DNA of 64,000 nucleotides from Sphingomonas zeae (lineage in GTDB: Bacteria; Pseudomonadota; Alphaproteobacteria; Sphingomonadales; Sphingomonadaceae): NCBI RefSeq assembly GCF_014197135.1, contig NZ_JACIFA010000009.1:62001-126000 (forward strand), read 5' to 3'. The notes beneath the pieces were generated by a model. It worked only from the letters and a program-made list of their open reading frames with translations. It was not told the DNA's origin and did not search any database. Below are positions 43,101 through 51,883 of the stretch, one piece after another (the first letter of the stretch is position 1; each line of letters starts with the position of its first letter). The translations under genes were made by a program, and so were the position numbers.

Positions 43101-44359
43101 ATGGCGACGGGAAGGTTCGGCGCATAATGCGGTTGCGGTGCGGTGATCGACCCCATTGCGATCGATTCCACCAAGGCGGTTGGATGCTGCGCGGCGTCCT
43201 CAATCACAATGCGGCTTGGTCGATAGGGAAGGTAGACGCCAGCGGCTTCGCCTACCGGTGCCGGATCGTCGAGCACCGCATAGGAGATGTCCCGCATCAC
43301 GGCAGAGGGCGTAGGGCGGGCAAGTGGCGTCGCCAGCCGGGGACGAGCCGCAAGAGCACCGAGCAACGACGACGGCCTGGGAACCGGCGATGAAGGCGCC
43401 GCGACCCGTGTAGGCGCTGGGAAGGCCACGATATGTCCGAGGGCATCGCTGAGGGTGGAGCAACGGATCAGCTCTGCTTCTCCTGAGCGCCCCTTCTCGA
43501 GGACCATGATCTTCACAGCCTGACCCGTACCGTGCTTCGCATAGGCATTGGGGGGCAGCGCAAGATGCAACGTCAGTGCGCAGCCCTCCGTCGCCCTTTT
43601 CCAGGCTCGACTTGACGTATCGACCCGTTCGGGGAGAACGGCCGCACACCGTCCGCCAACAGAAAGCCGGGACAATGTCGAGCGGAGATGTCGGAAGGCC
43701 GCGAGCGGATCGGCATGGCGCCCCAGGCTCCGCGAAAACGGCGGATTGATCAGGGCCGCAGTGGGCCGGATGACCGGGTCGAGAAAGTCGTGGATCAGCT
43801 CGGCGTCATGCGTGGTGACGGTCGTGTCGGGAAAAGCGGCGCACAACATCGCAGCGCGGGTCGCGTCGAGTTCGTTGAGGACAAGGCGTGCGCCGGCCCG
43901 GTGAGCGAAGGTTGCCAGAAGCCCGGTACCGGCGGAGGGCTCGAGGACGAGATCGTCGGACCCGATGCGCGCGGCAAGGGCCGCCAGAAAGGCCAGCGGC
44001 GCGGGCGTTGAGAATTGCTGGAGCTCGATCTGCTCTTCGCTGCGCACACTATGGGTCGGCAGGTTGGACACCAGCCCGTTGAGCTCCGCGAGGCAGGCCG
44101 CAGGCCCTGCGGGCAAGTCCGCGGTCGCGAGGTAAAGGACCTGGGCCAGTTCCAGCACGTCATAGGCGTCGCGCAGTGACCAGCGACCGTCGGCTGAGGA
44201 CGTGCCGTGCGCCTGTTCCATAAGCCACAGCAACGACTCCCGCTTTACCGGGTCTTTCCTGGCGATGATCACGGCGAGCGCCCTGGCGGCCGTGATCGAT
44301 GGCGCGGCAAACTCCAGCTCGGAAGCATCGAGGAGGCGGGCTGCGGGTAGGTGGCGCAT
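40142..44359 (-). CDS. Strawberry-notch-type helicase with N-terminal methyltransferase domain
   Basis: A giant 1405-residue protein from the ATG at 44359 (GGAG eight bases upstream). An N-terminal methyltransferase fold carries VLEPSAGTGLLATFA (about residue 138) and the catalytic-type ALINPPFSRS (NPPF 205-208), as in adenine-N6 or related methyltransferases. Then comes an SF2 helicase with Walker A ADGTGAGKGRQ (476-482) and DEAH in VFDEAHEMAG (582-585), with Strawberry-notch features (FSDAGGTGRSYHA, RRIHYLLEPGWRADAAIQGL, GRTHRTHQ). Such proteins on plasmids and phages are thought to act in anti-restriction or DNA remodelling; the function is not established. It is divergent to imuA. Confidence 0.9.
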   Translation of the reverse strand: MRHLPAARLLDASELEFAAPSITAARALAVIIARKDPVKRESLLWLMEQAHGTSSADGRWSLRDAYDVLELAQVLYLATADLPAGPAACLAELNGLVSNLPTHSVRSEEQIELQQFSTPAPLAFLAALAARIGSDDLVLEPSAGTGLLATFAHRAGARLVLNELDATRAAMLCAAFPDTTVTTHDAELIHDFLDPVIRPTAALINPPFSRSLGRHADPLAAFRHLRSTLSRLSVGGRCAAVLPERVDTSSRAWKRATEGCALTLHLALPPNAYAKHGTGQAVKIMVLEKGRSGEAELIRCSTLSDALGHIVAFPAPTRVAAPSSPVPRPSSLLGALAARPRLATPLARPTPSAVMRDISYAVLDDPAPVGEAAGVYLPYRPSRIVIEDAAQHPTALVESIAMGSITAPQPHYAPNLPVAILESQVLSDAQLETLIYAGDAFQRDLPGRFHPGEEGLTLIPDDEGRPYRTGFFLADGTGAGKGRQVASIILDHWLRGHRRHVWISKTETLLEDARRDWTAVGGLALDIQHLNQWKLGTAIGAGEGVLFLTYATLRSSRGDKGSRLQQILDWAGDSFEGMLVFDEAHEMAGVAGGEGRFGTKDGSDQGIAGVRLQNLLPRARVLYVSATGASDVNNLAYATRLGLWGQGTAFADRRAFVESLRRGGMAALELIARDLKMQGLYTARALSFAGVEYDILEHQLTDDQIAVYDAYADAWAIIHANLRAALDATRVTDSFSKDTYNGGAKAAALSIFESTKQRFFGQLLIGMKLPALIPAMRTDLARGDSVVVQLVSTSEAMLNRALAGLGSQERGNLDIELSPREFLMDYLIAAFPVRQMKTFVDDTGKTRSEPMCDEAGHPVLSQEALEMRDTLVEQVGALPIVESALDHIIGHFGPDAVAEVTGRSRRIIVDVGGRQRIENRSARTNLAETDAFMRGAKKILIFSDAGGTGRSYHASLSAENQSRRIHYLLEPGWRADAAIQGLGRTHRTHQAAAPLFRPVSTDCRGERRFISTIARRLDSLGALTRGQRQTGGQGLFDPRDNLESDYAREALETWFRLLAEGKLRSITFATFQQLTGLELEGEGGGLREDLPPIQRWLNRILALRVALQNAIFDEYLGLIEARVEAAREAGTLDVGVETINAERITILDRTVIRRDPVSGAETEILRLETEERYKPISLEQALRRLGDDARPMVNRKSGKAAIRCTTFSLTDDDGEIVRRFELIRPTRTERMRQDLLLETMWEEASEEEFSTLWSAEVDDLRGKTRTSTIYLVAGLLLPVWDRLPDDHVQVWRITTDDGQSFLGRLVPAPVVPKLAAAFGIEAAIVVSGEDTAKHVLGTGEMATLGSYRLKRSLVAGEHRLELLDWPYSRLGELKAAGCFTEIIQHKTRLFIPVRAASAVIERIAV

Positions 44360-44529
44360 CGAGGTTACTCCGTTCTTCCGTCCGGTGTTCATCACCGGAT
44401 CGACACGCCGGAGGCGGCCTCCCCTCTTGTCGGCCTGGCGAGAATCGACCGGCGAGCTCGGGTTTGATCGCACACGACCCGTCCCATGCCGCCGCACGGA
44501 ATCGTCTTGACGCGAATGCCAACTTTACG

Positions 44530-44544
44530 GAACATAAAGGGAAC
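44530..44544 (+). promoter_or_regulatory. LexA (SOS) box of the imuA operon
   Basis: GAAC-ATAAAGG-GAAC, the direct repeat GAAC-N7-GAAC, equal to the alphaproteobacterial LexA site GTTC-N7-GTTC read on the other strand. It lies 19 bases before the imuA ATG. DNA damage should induce the mutagenesis operon from here. It may also influence the divergent helicase gene. Confidence 0.85.
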
Positions 44545-44562
44545 ACACTGAGTCTAGCTGAT

Positions 44563-45324
44563 ATGTCCGCCGCCCTTCATCCTGCCGTCCCCGGCATTGA
44601 CCATTTGCGCAGGATCGCTTCGCCGGCGACCGACTTCAGGGTCATGCCGTTTGGCATCGCGGCGCTCGACGCACGGCTGGGGGGAGGGGGCTTACGGGCG
44701 GGGGCGTTGCACGAAGCTACGCCGCGCAGCCCCTCGCTCGCCGATGATGCGGCCGCAACGCTCTTCCTCGCCGGCATCGCCGCGCGGGAAGCGATCGCCA
44801 CAGGCGGTCTGGTGTTATGGGTGAGCTGCCGCACTGATCTCTACGCGCCGGCGCTGGAGCAAGCGGGGCTGCCGGCCGCAAGCGTGATCTATGCCCAGCC
44901 AAGGGACGATACCGCGCTCCTGGCGGTGGTCGAGGACGCGGTGCGTGACGGCACGCCGTGTGCGATCGTCGCCGAGGCGAGCAAGGTTTCAATGGTCGCG
45001 ACGCGACGCTTGCAGCTCGTCGCGGGTGATGCCGACATACCCATTCTTCTCCTTCGCCGCGCGCGCCGTCTCGGCCAGGAAGTCTTCAACGAGCCGTCCG
45101 CAGCCTGGACGCGCTGGCGCATCGGGTCCGTTTCGTCCCAGCGCCTCGCGGTCGCGGGGGTGGGTCGTCCGCGTTGTTCGCTGGAGTGCAGCCGCCAACG
45201 TGGTGGCGAGAGCTTCACCATGATCGTGGAGGGCAGCGATGAGACGGGTCGTCTCGCTGTTCCTGCCGACCTTAGCCATCGATCGGCTGAGGCGGCTGGA
45301 ACGGTCCGCTCTGCAGCAGCCTGA
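44563..45324 (+). CDS. imuA: ImuA, RecA-like accessory protein of the SOS mutasome
   Basis: A 253-residue protein of the ImuA/SulA-like group from the ATG at 44563. The fold is RecA-like: FRVMPFGIAALDARLGGGGL with GALHEATPRS in place of a strict Walker A, LVLWVSCRTDLYAPALEQAG and IPILLLRRARRLG. ImuA stimulates translesion synthesis by ImuB and DnaE2. A LexA box lies just upstream. The 3' end overlaps imuB by 86 bases in another frame, and the last 30 residues may therefore be variable. First gene of the three-gene cassette. Confidence 0.9.
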   Translation: MSAALHPAVPGIDHLRRIASPATDFRVMPFGIAALDARLGGGGLRAGALHEATPRSPSLADDAAATLFLAGIAAREAIATGGLVLWVSCRTDLYAPALEQAGLPAASVIYAQPRDDTALLAVVEDAVRDGTPCAIVAEASKVSMVATRRLQLVAGDADIPILLLRRARRLGQEVFNEPSAAWTRWRIGSVSSQRLAVAGVGRPRCSLECSRQRGGESFTMIVEGSDETGRLAVPADLSHRSAEAAGTVRSAAA

Positions 45325-47023
45325 ACGGTCTGTCCTCGAGGTGCCGATCGACGACGATCCGGGGGACTGTTCGGTGCCCCGGGGCGGCGGATGGCGTCCG
45401 GGCGCCCGGTGGGCGCGGCAAGGGCTGCCGACGCGGGCTGTTGTTGAGGCACAGATCGCAGCGCTTCCAACGCATGCGCGTCCCCCCGTACGCGAACTCG
45501 GTCGCCGGTCGGAGGCGGCCAGCCATCCGTTTAAGGCCATGGTGCAGGCTGCTCCGACATCGCCCCATCCCCTCCCATTGCTGGGGCACGCGCCGCTGGC
45601 GTTGGTAGGCAAGGTCGGGCGGCGAGAAGACATCGTCGCCGCGTGCGATGGGGCGCGCGCCCTGGGCGTGTATCCGGGCATGGCGGCGACCCACGCACGC
45701 GCGCTCGTATCGGACCTCGACGTCCGCCCGGCTGATCCGGAGGCGGATAGCGCGTTGCTCGATCGCCTGGCCTTGCTCGCCGTACGACGCTGGTCGCCGG
45801 TCGCAGCGGCGACGCCGAACGACGGGATCTGGATCGATCTTTCCGGTTGCGCGCATCTGCATGGCGGCGAGGAGCTGTTCTGCCGCCGTCTTCATGCCTT
45901 CTGCCGACGGGCGGGCTTCTCCGCACGGATCGCGGTCGCCGATACGGGTGGAGCGGCGCATGCCCTGGCAAGATACGGACGCGGCGAGATCATACGGGCA
46001 CCCTCGGGCGCGACCGCGGATGCATTAGCGCCGCTGCCGGTTGCCGCCTTGCGGCTTGCGCCCTCCGCGCTCCGTGCGTGTCGACGCTTCGGCTTCGATA
46101 CGATTGCAGATCTCCTGCCCGTGGCTCGGGGACCACTCGCCAGGCGCCTCGGGCTGCCAGCGATCGTTCGGCTCGATCAGGCGTTGGGTGCCGTAGCGGA
46201 GCCGATCACGCCCCGCGAGGATGCCGAGGTTCCTGGCGTTGAATGCCGGTTGCTCGAGCCGATCGGTACCGCTGAGGCGATTGAGCAGGTGATGGGCGAT
46301 CTGCTGCGGGATCTTGCCCGTGTTCTGCAAGCGCGAGGGCTGGGCGCGCGGTCGCTGCGGTTCGCCGGCCTGCGGGTCGATGGATCCGAACAGATCGTCG
46401 GCGTGGGGACTTCGCGACCCACGCGAGAAGTTTCCCACTTGCTTCGCCTGCTGAAGCTCAGGATCGAGCGGATCGATCCGGGCTTGGGTTTCGAGCAGTT
46501 TCGGCTCGTAGCGCCGCACACCGAACCGCTTGACGCGGTGGATCTGGGCGCCGTGCTGGTCGACGACCGACAGAAGCGCGATCCAGCGCGCCTCGTCGAC
46601 GTGATCGCGGGCCGGATCGGTGCCCAGGCCGTCTACCGCGCAGCCCCACGCGAAAGCCACGTGCCCGAGCGCGCCGTGATCCGATCCGACCCCATCGCTC
46701 TGCCGGGCGCATGGCCGGCATGGAAGCGGCCCATCCGGCTCTTTGCTCGACCCGAACCCCTCGGCCGGGTCATCGCGCTGATGCCGGACCAACCTCCGCG
46801 CCGCTTCGAATGGCGAGGGCGCGTGCATCGGATCGTCGCCGGCGATGGTCCCGAACGGGTGCATGGCGAATGGTGGCGGCGTGACGCCGAGGTCTGGGCG
46901 ATCCGTGACTATTACCGGGTCGAGGATGAGGAGGGCGGCCGGTTCTGGGTATTCCGGCGCGGCGACGGCTTCGAGGACAACACCGGCGATCTGTCGTGGT
47001 GGATGCATGGGGTCTTTGGATGA
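45239..47023 (+). CDS. imuB: ImuB, catalytically inactive Y-family polymerase
   Basis: A 594-residue protein. The Y-family polymerase fold is visible (RRVVSLFLPTLAIDRLRR, GIWIDLSGCAHLHGGEELFC, ARIAVADTGGAAHALAR, LLPVARGPLARRLGL). Catalytic acidic residues typical of active members are not conserved, as expected for ImuB, which acts as a hub joining DnaE2, ImuA and the beta clamp. The N-terminus carries a basic, Pro-rich insertion relative to usual ImuB. The C-terminus ends WWMHGVFG and overlaps the dnaE2 ATG (47020-47023). Confidence 0.92.
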   Translation: MRRVVSLFLPTLAIDRLRRLERSALQQPERSVLEVPIDDDPGDCSVPRGGGWRPGARWARQGLPTRAVVEAQIAALPTHARPPVRELGRRSEAASHPFKAMVQAAPTSPHPLPLLGHAPLALVGKVGRREDIVAACDGARALGVYPGMAATHARALVSDLDVRPADPEADSALLDRLALLAVRRWSPVAAATPNDGIWIDLSGCAHLHGGEELFCRRLHAFCRRAGFSARIAVADTGGAAHALARYGRGEIIRAPSGATADALAPLPVAALRLAPSALRACRRFGFDTIADLLPVARGPLARRLGLPAIVRLDQALGAVAEPITPREDAEVPGVECRLLEPIGTAEAIEQVMGDLLRDLARVLQARGLGARSLRFAGLRVDGSEQIVGVGTSRPTREVSHLLRLLKLRIERIDPGLGFEQFRLVAPHTEPLDAVDLGAVLVDDRQKRDPARLVDVIAGRIGAQAVYRAAPRESHVPERAVIRSDPIALPGAWPAWKRPIRLFARPEPLGRVIALMPDQPPRRFEWRGRVHRIVAGDGPERVHGEWWRRDAEVWAIRDYYRVEDEEGGRFWVFRRGDGFEDNTGDLSWWMHGVFG

Positions 47024-50000
47024 CCCATTACGTCGAGTTGCAGGTCCTCACGCATTTCTCGCTATTGCGCGGTGCATCGTCTGCCGAGGAATTATTCTCT
47101 GCCGCAGCATTGCTCGGATATCCCGCGATCGGGGTAAGCGATATCGGGACCGTGGCCGGCGTGGTCCGGGCCTGGGAGGCGCAGAAAGCGACCGGCGTTC
47201 GCCTGATTGCGGGCACCCGGGTCGATCTGTCCTGCGGCCGACGCCTCCTGCTCTATCCGACGGATCGACCAGCTTGGTCGCGGATCACGCGGCTCCTGAC
47301 GGTCGGCAAGAAGCGGGCAGGGAAGGGCGCATGTCTGCTGCACTGGCATGATCTTGCGCCATGGTCCGACGCCGTCATCGCGATCCTGTTACCGCACGAG
47401 GCGGACGAGGAGAACCTTGAGGCGCTGGCCGACCTCAAGGCGGTCTTCGGGCAGCGGGGTTATATGGCGCTGTTCCAGCGGCGTCGGCCAGGTGATGCGG
47501 TTCGCATCGACGCGCTCGCGCGACAGGCAGGTGGTGCGGGCATACGCGCGGTCGTCACCGGCGACGTCCTTTATCACGCTCCGGAAGCGCGGCTGCTGCA
47601 GGATGTCGTCACCGCCGTCCGAGAGAAGTGCTCCGTCGACGAACTGGGCTATCGACGCGAGGTCAACGCCGATCGCGCGCTCAAATCGCCCGACGAAATG
47701 GTACGCAGGTTCCAGGATTATCCGGACGCGTTGCAGGCGAGCGTCGACATCGCCCGGATGTGCACCTTCGACCTCGGCGAACTGGCATATCAATATCCGC
47801 ACGAGCGGGTCATTGAGGGACTGACTGCACAACAGGCGCTCGAGCAACTCGCGACCGAAGCGGTCGAGGGCATGTTCGACGGAAACGTGCCCAAGTCCTA
47901 TCGCGACCAGATCGCACACGAGCTGCGGCTGATCGGCGAACTCGGCTATGCGCCCTACTTCCTGACGGTCCATTCGATCGTGCGTGAGGCCCGCCGGCGT
48001 GGGATCCTGTGCCAAGGGCGCGGCTCGGCTGCCAATTCGTGCGTCTGCTTCGTGCTCGGGGTCACGTCGATCGATCCGATCAAGCATGAACTGCTCTTCG
48101 AACGCTTCGTATCGGGCGAACGGCGCGAGCCCCCCGATATCGACATCGATTTTGAGCATGAACGGCGCGAGGAGATCATCCAGTGGATCTACGAAACCTA
48201 TGGGCGTGACAGGGCAGCGCTGACCGCGGTCGTCACTCGTTACCGGGCGCGCGGCGCGGTACGCGATGTCGGCAAGGCGATGGGCTTGCCCGAGGATCTC
48301 ACCTCCTCCTTGGCAGGCCTGGTCTGGGGGTGGTCCGCCGAAGGGGTCGGCGAGAAGCAGGTCGACGAGCTCAACCTCGACATCGGTGATCGCCGGCTGC
48401 GTCTCACACTCGATCTTGCGCGCAAGCTGATCGGTGTACCGCGTCACATGAGCCAGCATCCAGGCGGTTTCGTCCTGACCCATGATCGTCTCGACGACCT
48501 CGTTCCCATCGAACCAGCGGCGATGGAGGACCGCCAGATCATCGAATGGGACAAGGACGATATCGACAGCCTCAAGTTCATGAAGGTCGACGTGCTTGGG
48601 CTCGGCATGCTCGGTTGCATGAACCGCGCCTTTGACATGCTCGAGGCGGACAAGGGCCTGCATGTGGAGCTGAAGGATCTGCAGGACGACGATCCGGGCG
48701 TCTACGCCATGATCCAGAAGGCCGATACGCTCGGGACATTCCAGATCGAGAGCCGCGCCCAGATGAGCATGCTGCCGCGCATGAAGCCGCGGCGCTTCTA
48801 CGATCTGGTCATCCAGGTCGCGATCGTAAGGCCCGGGCCGATCCAGGGCGATATGGTCCATCCCTATCTCCGCCGACGGGAGGGTCTTGAGCGCCCCGAG
48901 TATCCACGCCCTGAGCTGCGCGCCGTTCTCGAAAAGACGCTTGGCGTTCCACTCTTTCAGGAACAAGCCATGAAGGTTGCGATCGTCGGCGCCGGGTTCA
49001 CGCCGGCTGAGGCGGACGCGCTGCGCCGTGCGATGGCGACGTTCAAGTTCACCGGCGGTGTCAGCCATTTCAGCGAGAAACTGGTGGAAGGCATGGTTGC
49101 CCGAGGGTATCCACGGGACTTCGCGGAGCGTACCTTTCGTCAGCTCGAGGGCTTCGGTTCCTACGGCTTTCCTGAGAGCCATGCCGCGAGCTTTGCCAAG
49201 ATCTCCTATGCGTCGTCGTGGATGAAGCATCATCATCCGGACGTTTTTTGCGCCAGCTTGATGAACGCGCAGCCGATGGGCTTTTACGCGCCGGCTCAGA
49301 TCGTGCGCGACGCGCGCGAGCACGGCGTCGAGGTTCGGCCGCCTTGCGTCAATGCGAGCCGCTGGGACTGTACGCTGGAGCCGACCGGGAGCCGATATCT
49401 GGCCGTCCGGCTCGGACTGAGGGTGATCCGCGGTTTGTCCAACGCCGATGGGGCCAAGATCGTCGCAGCTCGGGCAACCGCCTCGTACGACAGCGTGGAG
49501 GACGTCTGGCGCCGATCGGGGGCGCAACGCGCCTCGATCGAGAAGCTGGCCGACGGCGACGCCTTCCACGCGTTCGGCGCCGATCGGCGGCAAGGGCTGT
49601 GGAAGGTGAGGGGGCTGGGGGAGGCGCCGCTGCCCCTCTTCGCGGCCGCCGATCGTGCGGCTGTTGCCGGCAGCGTCGAGGGTATCGAGCCTGCGGTAGC
49701 GCTGCGCCCACTCACCGACGGGCGCGAGGTCATCGAGGACTATCGCAATCTGCAACTGTCGCTTCGCGCACATCCCCTAAGCTTCGTGCGCGACGAGCTG
49801 TCCCGACAAGGCGTGCGCTCTTGTGCCGACCTGAGCACCATCCGTGATGGCCGCCACGTCGAGGTGGCGGGCATCATCCTTGTCCGGCAGAAGCCGGGCA
49901 GCGCCAAAGGCGTGCTGTTCATCACCATCGAGGATGAAACCGGCATCGCCAACGGGATCCTGTGGCCGGATCGTTTCGAGGCGCAGCATCGCACAGTGAT

Positions 50001-50298
50001 GTCGGCGTCGATGGTCGGGTTGAAAGGGCGCGTGCAGCGCGAAGGCGAGGTGATCCACGTGATCTGCGATCGGATCGTCGAGTACGGGGACCTGCTGATG
50101 AAGGTCGGCGACATGTCGTTCCCGCCTCGGACCGGTCGCGGAGACGCCGCGCAGCATCCAGGATCTCCCGATCGCGGAGAACCCGGTCATGACGCCGACC
50201 GGTGGAAGCCAGAACCGCGCGACTGCTATTGGCCGCCGCATGCCGACGGCAGGGATCCGGAACAGGTCGTGCGCTTCAAGTCGCACGACTTTCATTGA
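47020..50298 (+). CDS. dnaE2: DnaE2, error-prone DNA polymerase III alpha subunit
   Basis: A 1092-residue C-family polymerase responsible for SOS mutagenesis. The N-terminal PHP domain begins MTHYVELQVLTHFSLLRGAS. The polymerase palm has GRGSAANSCVCFVLGVTSI and the acidic catalytic triad region PPDIDIDFEHERREEII (D373, D375, D377). IVRPGPIQGDMVHPYLRRRE and QHPGGFVL are typical of the family. The C-terminus has an OB-fold (VEVAGIILVRQKPGSAKGVL, FITIEDETG) and ends FKSHDFH, like the SRDFH tail of DnaE2. The start overlaps imuB. The beta clamp-binding region is less obvious. Confidence 0.95.
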   Translation: MTHYVELQVLTHFSLLRGASSAEELFSAAALLGYPAIGVSDIGTVAGVVRAWEAQKATGVRLIAGTRVDLSCGRRLLLYPTDRPAWSRITRLLTVGKKRAGKGACLLHWHDLAPWSDAVIAILLPHEADEENLEALADLKAVFGQRGYMALFQRRRPGDAVRIDALARQAGGAGIRAVVTGDVLYHAPEARLLQDVVTAVREKCSVDELGYRREVNADRALKSPDEMVRRFQDYPDALQASVDIARMCTFDLGELAYQYPHERVIEGLTAQQALEQLATEAVEGMFDGNVPKSYRDQIAHELRLIGELGYAPYFLTVHSIVREARRRGILCQGRGSAANSCVCFVLGVTSIDPIKHELLFERFVSGERREPPDIDIDFEHERREEIIQWIYETYGRDRAALTAVVTRYRARGAVRDVGKAMGLPEDLTSSLAGLVWGWSAEGVGEKQVDELNLDIGDRRLRLTLDLARKLIGVPRHMSQHPGGFVLTHDRLDDLVPIEPAAMEDRQIIEWDKDDIDSLKFMKVDVLGLGMLGCMNRAFDMLEADKGLHVELKDLQDDDPGVYAMIQKADTLGTFQIESRAQMSMLPRMKPRRFYDLVIQVAIVRPGPIQGDMVHPYLRRREGLERPEYPRPELRAVLEKTLGVPLFQEQAMKVAIVGAGFTPAEADALRRAMATFKFTGGVSHFSEKLVEGMVARGYPRDFAERTFRQLEGFGSYGFPESHAASFAKISYASSWMKHHHPDVFCASLMNAQPMGFYAPAQIVRDAREHGVEVRPPCVNASRWDCTLEPTGSRYLAVRLGLRVIRGLSNADGAKIVAARATASYDSVEDVWRRSGAQRASIEKLADGDAFHAFGADRRQGLWKVRGLGEAPLPLFAAADRAAVAGSVEGIEPAVALRPLTDGREVIEDYRNLQLSLRAHPLSFVRDELSRQGVRSCADLSTIRDGRHVEVAGIILVRQKPGSAKGVLFITIEDETGIANGILWPDRFEAQHRTVMSASMVGLKGRVQREGEVIHVICDRIVEYGDLLMKVGDMSFPPRTGRGDAAQHPGSPDRGEPGHDADRWKPEPRDCYWPPHADGRDPEQVVRFKSHDFH

Positions 50299-50302
50299 TC
50301 CG

Positions 50303-50590
50303 ATGGCGAGCTTGCCACGTCACCAGCGAGTCGTGATCGCGCTCTCCGTCCATATCCTCCGCGCGGGCGTCGCGCGCTGTTCGGAAGGACGCGTCGATGG
50401 CATCGAGGTACGGCTCGCGTTGCGATGTCTGCTGCCGCATTGTCCGGAGCCCTGGCCGCTGTCGTTATACTGGGATGCTGCGGCACAGGAGAACGAGATC
50501 GGCCGGGCACAGGGCGTAACCGCTGCATTCAATGGCATCGTCCGACAGCTGCGCAAGGCGGGCCGATACGATGAGAACGGCTTTTTGTAA
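50303..50590 (+). CDS. Small protein downstream of dnaE2, 95 residues
   Basis: Begins MASLPRHQRVVIALSVHILR four bases after the dnaE2 stop, so it is probably part of the same transcript. It reads SEGRVDGIEVRLALRCLLPH, WPLSLYWDAAAQENEIGRA and GVTAAFNGIVRQLRKAGRYD. Two Cys and one His might bind metal. No family is recognised. A role linked to the SOS cassette is only suggested by position; it could equally be an unrelated gene that uses readthrough. Confidence 0.6.
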   Translation: MASLPRHQRVVIALSVHILRAGVARCSEGRVDGIEVRLALRCLLPHCPEPWPLSLYWDAAAQENEIGRAQGVTAAFNGIVRQLRKAGRYDENGFL

Positions 50591-50826
50591 GAGCGGCGTC
50601 GGCAGCCGGTGCGGAAGGGGATTTTGGACTCGATAGCTCGATGCAGCATACCAGCATGCGATCCAGCGAACCGGGATCTGGTGATAGGATGATCAAAATC
50701 GTCCGATTTCGACCATCCTAACACCGGTCCTCGAACCGCGCACGCTGTCGCTCGCCCGAGCCAGGAGTATGATAGGTGCCGCGAAGGCAACGGTGTGGGC
50801 GCCTACACAATACAAGGAAGAAGCTT

Positions 50827-51762
50827 GTGACGCAGCCACCGCTGCGAATGATCGCGCATCGCTTTGGCATTCCGATGGAGGTGCTCGCGTGCGAACCGCT
50901 CGGCAGACCGCCGGTAGCGTACGGCGAGGTTCTCGTGCGCATGACGGCAACGCCGATCAATCCATCCGACCTGATCCCCGTTGCCGGTGCCTATGCTGCG
51001 CGAACGTCGCTTCCGTTCGTGCCAGGCTATGAGGGGACGGGAACGATCGAAGAGGTCGGCGACAATGTCGATCCCGGGCTAATCGGTCGGCGCGTGTTAC
51101 CCTTGGGCAGTGCGGGATGCTGGCAGACGTTGAAGGTCCTGCCGGCCGACTGGTGCATCCTGGTGCCGGACGATGTCGACGATGACGAGGCCGCGACCGC
51201 CTATATCAATCCCCTGACCGCCCTACTGATGGTGCGTAGGATGGCCCCGCAGCCAGGAGACGCGGTCGGAATCACCGCCGCCGCGTCGGCAATCGGTCGC
51301 ATCCTGATCCGCATGATCGCATCGACGAGGGCGCACGCGGTTGCCATCGTGCGCTCGCAGTCGGCGGCCGAAAGCCTCCGCTGCGAACCTGCTGAGGTGG
51401 TCTGGAGCGATACGCCAATGCCCAGGCTCAATGGAGCCATGGACGCGGTTGGCGGCCGCGCGGGATGCGATCTGGCGGCCGCGGTCGTGCCGGGCGGCCA
51501 GATGCTGCATTATGGTTTGATGTCAGGGAAGCCGCTGGCCGGGACGGGCGCCACCACAGCACAATACTTCAGACTGCGGGATATCGTTCATGCCATATCG
51601 AGAGCGCAGCTCGACGAATTGATGTCTGTTGTATTTGACGAGATACGGGTCGGCCGTGCCGCGATCTCGATCGCTGCCCGCTACCCCCTGGCGGAAATCG
51701 GTCTTGCGCTCACGCACGATGCCCGTGTCGGACGAAGCGGCAAAATCCTGCTCTGCCCGTGA
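50827..51762 (+). CDS. MDR-family zinc-independent oxidoreductase (enoyl reductase-like)
   Basis: A 311-residue medium-chain dehydrogenase/reductase from the GTG at 50827, with AAGGAAG upstream. A GroES-like domain holds VLVRMTATPINPSDL and VPGYEGTGTIEEVGDNVDPG. A Rossmann domain follows (AVGITAAASAIGRILIRMIA), with PGDAVG and LAAAVVPGGQMLHYGLMSG. Zinc ligands of alcohol dehydrogenases are absent. Closest in layout to mitochondrial enoyl thioester reductase/NADPH quinone reductase. Substrate unknown. The single gene looks like transported cargo between dnaE2 and the replication region. Confidence 0.82.
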   Translation: MTQPPLRMIAHRFGIPMEVLACEPLGRPPVAYGEVLVRMTATPINPSDLIPVAGAYAARTSLPFVPGYEGTGTIEEVGDNVDPGLIGRRVLPLGSAGCWQTLKVLPADWCILVPDDVDDDEAATAYINPLTALLMVRRMAPQPGDAVGITAAASAIGRILIRMIASTRAHAVAIVRSQSAAESLRCEPAEVVWSDTPMPRLNGAMDAVGGRAGCDLAAAVVPGGQMLHYGLMSGKPLAGTGATTAQYFRLRDIVHAISRAQLDELMSVVFDEIRVGRAAISIAARYPLAEIGLALTHDARVGRSGKILLCP

Positions 51763-51883
51763 GAGAGGGACGGGGATGGGGCGGCGAGCGAAGCCGCGCC
51801 ATCTTCCGACGATGCATCACCCCGCCGTTAATTGCGAGCGACCGCGCAGTGCCGCTCTGCGGCAATCGGTCCCTCGTCCTGCG

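Noticed and set aside
41993..43393. Plus-strand frame of 466 codons inside the helicase gene
   Set aside because: Antisense shadow of the large minus-strand coding region; no recognisable motifs.
47389..49773. A long minus-strand frame of almost 800 codons opposite dnaE2
   Set aside because: Mirror frame of a strongly coding GC-rich gene; its composition follows the dnaE2 codon structure and no ribosome site or family is present.
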